Source: JAOTZA01 sp965224065 (lineage in GTDB: Bacteria; Acidobacteriota; Thermoanaerobaculia; Multivoradales; JAHEKO01). Taken from it: a stretch of 64,000 bases of DNA. Below, in pieces: positions 60,773-64,000 of the stretch (the first letter of the stretch is position 1; every line of letters starts with the position of its first letter). The position numbers and the translations under genes were made by a program. The notes beneath the pieces were generated by a model. That model did no database searches, was not told the origin of the DNA, and was given only the letters and a program-made list of their open reading frames with translations. The stretch is from NCBI GenBank assembly GCA_965224065.1, contig CBDCYF010000005.1, forward strand, positions 2,418,001 to 2,482,000, given 5' to 3'.

Positions 60773-63700
60773 CGTCTGACTCCTTTGCTTTTTTTGCCGG
60801 AAACACAAATCGCTGGTAGGCCAGGGATACCAGAAGCAGCGACACCGCCAGCCCGGCCAGCGACGCGACACGATAGAGGTCCTTGAGCTCTCCCAGGTCG
60901 TACAGAAACACCTTCCCGATCGTCAAGATCAAAAACGCCAGGCTCACCCATCGCAGGGCGACGCTCTTCTTGGCCATCCCGATGGCCAGAAGCACCAGCG
61001 CATAGACCGCCCAGGCGAGCGAAAGCGAAAGGTCGCGGGCCGGCAGCCGGTCGAGCGAGAGCCGCAGATAGCCACCGGTCGAGAAGTAGTCGAGAATGGT
61101 GAGGTTGATCCAGGCGAAGATCACCAGCAAGCCCGCCAAACCGCAGGCCGCGGCGCCGGCCGCTCCCAGCTTCTCGCCCCATCTCTTCTCCCACGGTCGA
61201 AGACGCTCGCGCTCGAGCGACGCCAGAACCCTGGCCGAGCCCAGCAGCGCGCCCGCGGGGACCAGATAGGTGTAGGCCAGCCAGTTGAAAAAGGGCCGGG
61301 CCGATTTTTGGTAGTAGCCGAGGACCGCCGGGTTCAAGAGCAACCGCACAAACGTCGTCGCCAGCAACGCCAGCCCAAAATACTTGAGACCGGGGTGGTC
61401 GAGCCGTTTCCAGAGCAGGATCATCGCCAGGCCCTGGAGGGCCCAGCCGATCGTGATCCACTCCTGGTCGAGTTGCAGCGGAATGGCCAGGGTCACAAAC
61501 CCCAACGCCACCGCCAGAAACCACACCAGACTTCGTTTTTGCTGCGACTCTTCCCCGCTGGTGGCCCGGCGGGCCAGGACCGCCGCCCCGAGAGCCACGA
61601 GACCCAAAAGGACCGGCAGGGCGCCGATGGCATCCCGGCCAAACCGGCTCACCCAGACCCATCGCAAGGCCAGAAACCAACAGGGTGCCGCCAGCGCCGA
61701 GCCATAGAGCACCCACCGGTCCCCGGCCAGGCGTCGCCCGGCCAGAAACGGCCAGTAGGCGAACAGAACCACGGCGGCAAACATCAGGAGCAGGATCGTC
61801 AGCTCGGTCGCGTCCGGCACCGACCATCGAAAGTACTTGTCGACCCAGGCACTGTGGGTGAGCGCCAGAAGCCCCACCGCCACCGGGTAGATCCAACCCA
61901 GCCGGCCGCGGGTGGCCGCCAACACGGCAAAGAAAGCCAGCGCGATTGTTGTGACAAGAAACACCAGGGGTGCAAACGCCGAGAACGAAACCGCGAGCAG
62001 CATCCCGGTGAGCACCCCCAACGGAAACACCGTGGCGGCAAGCTCGTTGGCGCGCCGGGCCTCGCCGCGGCGATCGCGATCGGTCAGGGCGAGCATTTGA
62101 AAGCCGGCCGCTACAGCCAACGCCACGCCAAAGAAAATCGGTGGCTCGGGAGACGCTCGCGGCCCGGGAATCGCCAGGCAGAAACCGACCGCAAGCGCCG
62201 CCGCCGCGACGATCCGCCGGTAACCCGCCCCCACTCTCCGGCCCTGGTGGATCAGCAGCCCGGCAAGCGCGAGCCAGCCGGCGAGCCACGGCCACAACGG
62301 GACCGCACGGCCCACATGCGCCACCAGCAAGGGAGCCAACAGCCCGGTCGCGGAAACAAACGCCGGGTCCGCGACCTCGAACAAGGTGTCGACTCGGCGC
62401 TCGCGGCGGCCGGCGACCAAGTGAAAGACCGACGCCAGCCCGGCGGCAACGGCGACCGCCTCCCAGGCCAGGGGGGTGGAGAACCCGGGATGAAACCAGG
62501 CGCGAGCAACCCAGACCGCATAGACCCCGACAATTGCGGCGGCCGCAGCGGTGCCCAACAGCGCGACCCCATGAAGCCGGCCGAGCCAAAGGGCGGCGAG
62601 CGCCAGGATCGCGAACAACACCGCCAGTTGCCAGAGCTCGACCCCGAGGTCGGCCCGCGCCGCGAAATAGACGGCGAACGCAAACGGCGCCAGAACACCG
62701 GCCCAGGAGGTCAGCCGCCAGACGGGATCCCGGCGCAGTGTCTTTGCCTTCGCGCCGGCAAGGGCGAACAAGATTCCGAAGACCGCCAGGACCCCCAGCC
62801 CCAGAAGGGCCTGGTGGCTCTCCATGCGGACAAAGATCCACACCAGTTGATAGAAAACCGTCCCGCCAAGGGCCAGCGCGGCCAGCAGCGGCCAGCCCCG
62901 GCGGCGCGCCAACGCGAGGAGCCCGGCGTCGAGAAACAAGACATAGCCAAACAACCCGACCGGCCGGTTTTCCCCTGTCGAAAGCAGCAAGGGGGTGGCA
63001 AAGCCACCGACCAGCCCCAAGACCGCGATGACCAGCGAACGGTGGCGCCAGGAAAGAAGGCCGCAGGCCACCGTCACCAGAATCATGAGAACAAAGGCCA
63101 GCGCGACCGGAATGAGATCGTAGAGGGTGCGCGCCGCCCAAATGGACGCATACAGAATGACCACCCCGGCGCCGGCGAGGGCGTTCGCCGTGGTGGCGTA
63201 GTTTCGTTTTCTCAGGATTTCAGAGCCCACGACCGCGCCGACACCGGCGAGCAGGCCCAGGGCCACGCGCACGATCGGCGGGATGAGTCCACGCTCGATC
63301 GAGAACTTGAGAAACAAGACCGCAGCCAGCGCCAGCACGATGCCGCCGAGAAGCGCGGCCCCGCGGACTCCCACCCACTGTTCCCAGTCGACACGCAGCG
63401 ACGGCCGCGGCGGCTCTGCGCCGTCCCCCGGCTCGGAAGGTGGCGGCGTCCCGTCCGGTGCTTCCTCGGCCAACGAGGGTCCACCGTCCTCGGGGGCGAT
63501 CTCCGCCATCTCCGCCATCGCCGCCACCGGCTCCTCTTCCTCAACGGGCTCGGGCTCCTCGGGTCGCTCCGGCTCGACGTCTGGTGTCGGCTGCGCGGCC
63601 GGGACAACCCCCGGGTCCGGAGACACCCCCCGGGCCTCGAGCCGGTCCAGCCGTTGACCGAGGATCGCCAGCTCGCTGTCGAGCTTTGCCATCCACCCGC

Positions 63701-63788
63701 GGGTGTCCTCGATCCGCTTGCGAAGCACGTAGACCACGAGCCCGCCTCCCAAAACCAGCAGGGAGACCAACGCGGTCGAACAGTTCAT
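60759..63788 (-). CDS. DUF2339 polytopic membrane protein
   Basis: 1009 residues. After a Pro/Glu-rich N-terminal segment (residues 45-125), partly built from MAEMAEIAPED-type low-complexity repeats, come about 25 hydrophobic segments to the end; ITIGWALQGLAMILLWKRLD and RPFFNWLAYTYLVPA are conserved DUF2339 blocks. An N-terminal helix and short coiled coil (LVLGGGLVVYVLRKR then LDSELAILGQRLDRLEA) precede the linker. Function unknown; the family travels with DUF3999. First complete gene of this minus-strand cluster in the window. Confidence 0.85.
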   Translation of the reverse strand: MNCSTALVSLLVLGGGLVVYVLRKRIEDTRGWMAKLDSELAILGQRLDRLEARGVSPDPGVVPAAQPTPDVEPERPEEPEPVEEEEPVAAMAEMAEIAPEDGGPSLAEEAPDGTPPPSEPGDGAEPPRPSLRVDWEQWVGVRGAALLGGIVLALAAVLFLKFSIERGLIPPIVRVALGLLAGVGAVVGSEILRKRNYATTANALAGAGVVILYASIWAARTLYDLIPVALAFVLMILVTVACGLLSWRHRSLVIAVLGLVGGFATPLLLSTGENRPVGLFGYVLFLDAGLLALARRRGWPLLAALALGGTVFYQLVWIFVRMESHQALLGLGVLAVFGILFALAGAKAKTLRRDPVWRLTSWAGVLAPFAFAVYFAARADLGVELWQLAVLFAILALAALWLGRLHGVALLGTAAAAAIVGVYAVWVARAWFHPGFSTPLAWEAVAVAAGLASVFHLVAGRRERRVDTLFEVADPAFVSATGLLAPLLVAHVGRAVPLWPWLAGWLALAGLLIHQGRRVGAGYRRIVAAAALAVGFCLAIPGPRASPEPPIFFGVALAVAAGFQMLALTDRDRRGEARRANELAATVFPLGVLTGMLLAVSFSAFAPLVFLVTTIALAFFAVLAATRGRLGWIYPVAVGLLALTHSAWVDKYFRWSVPDATELTILLLMFAAVVLFAYWPFLAGRRLAGDRWVLYGSALAAPCWFLALRWVWVSRFGRDAIGALPVLLGLVALGAAVLARRATSGEESQQKRSLVWFLAVALGFVTLAIPLQLDQEWITIGWALQGLAMILLWKRLDHPGLKYFGLALLATTFVRLLLNPAVLGYYQKSARPFFNWLAYTYLVPAGALLGSARVLASLERERLRPWEKRWGEKLGAAGAAACGLAGLLVIFAWINLTILDYFSTGGYLRLSLDRLPARDLSLSLAWAVYALVLLAIGMAKKSVALRWVSLAFLILTIGKVFLYDLGELKDLYRVASLAGLAVSLLLVSLAYQRFVFPAKKAKESDDEEG

Positions 63789-63803
63789 ACCGAGAGCGCG
63801 TGC

Positions 63804-64000
63804 TTATGGTAGCAGCAGCCCCCGAAGCAATCGCATCGCGGACACGGAGCCCAGGGCGGTCGGTGGAAGCTGCCGCGCGTGGATCGCCAGCAGACGAGAA
63901 AAGAGCTCGGGGTCTCGATGGAGGGTTTCTATCAGCCGTCGACGCAATCGGGATCGCCGCTCGGCAAACAAGAGCGCCCGCATCAGGAGGAACGGAAACG
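63804..64000 (-). CDS. C-terminus of an unidentified protein (partial; possibly a FAD-dependent oxidoreductase)
   Basis: The last 64 codons of a gene that enters from beyond the window, ending TAA at 63804-63806. Readable sequence includes RALLFAERRSRLRRRLIE and HRDPELFSRLLAIHARQL, ending RLLRGLLLP. The Arg/Leu-rich helical C-terminus resembles those of geranylgeranyl-reductase-type flavoproteins, but this is weak. It lies 15 bases before the DUF2339 gene, so they are probably in the same operon. Confidence 0.5.
   Translation of the reverse strand, partial: FPFLLMRALLFAERRSRLRRRLIETLHRDPELFSRLLAIHARQLPPTALGSVSAMRLLRGLLLP

Overview
The window is dense, high-GC, Gram-negative-type chromosome. 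Evidence for the cell type: an mreBCD-mrdA-rodA elongasome, a PpiD-like periplasmic foldase, lipoproteins, Tat-exported DUF1501, hopanoid gene hpnH, an ECF sigma/anti-sigma pair and paired DUF1800/DUF1501 genes. The best guess is an Acidobacteriota-like bacterium (inference from gene content only). No tRNA, rRNA, CRISPR array, prophage or insertion sequence was recognised. Genes are tightly packed; overlapping start/stop codons and GTG/TTG starts are common.

Layout. 1-7.8 kb: DUF1579 gene (cut by the window edge), DmdC-type acyl-CoA dehydrogenase, bactofilin-like membrane protein, a severely shortened HAD protein, a group II PLP decarboxylase, a cytochrome-c-like lipoprotein divergent from a YkgJ-type cysteine-cluster protein and a metallo-beta-lactamase fold hydrolase. 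7.7-14 kb: acyltransferase and UMF1-type transporter, then two tandem paralogous secreted PQQ-type sugar dehydrogenases. 14-25 kb: both subunits of DNA topoisomerase VI, unusual in Bacteria, each with a lysine-rich N-terminal tail and separated by four opposite-strand genes (DinB-like, sarcosine-oxidase-like, DUF1800, DUF1501); top6B follows hpnH and an unknown gene. 25-33 kb: PNPOx-like protein, pterin dehydratase, MgtC/DUF4010 membrane protein, methyltransferase, DUF2959 lipoprotein, ApaH, SDR, VOC protein, DUF1499, and an ECF sigma - anti-sigma - Spy-like - Spy-like operon ending in a clear intrinsic terminator.

33.4-33.7 kb is the most interesting noncoding stretch. Two divergent promoters with the same ECF-like architecture (TGTAACC, 16-nt spacer, CATCTA or CATCTC) lie back to back. 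One drives the sigma operon; the other points into a perfect 12-bp inverted repeat with no long reading frame, a candidate ECF-dependent small RNA. 33.7-48.7 kb: Lhr helicase, a kinase/glycosidase-like fusion, RNase G, RodA, PBP2, MreD, MreC, MreB and a FecR-domain protein, all on the minus strand (cell elongation and RNA processing). 48.9-55.9 kb: PpiD, RuvA, RuvB, an ADP-forming acyl-CoA synthetase, Fpg and a small membrane protein. 55.9-64 kb: a minus-strand run of radical SAM protein, SGNH hydrolase, DUF3999, DUF2339 and the C-terminus of a further gene.

Starts were chosen from ribosome-binding sites, overlaps with neighbours and family N-termini. No database search was possible, so family names rest on motif recognition.
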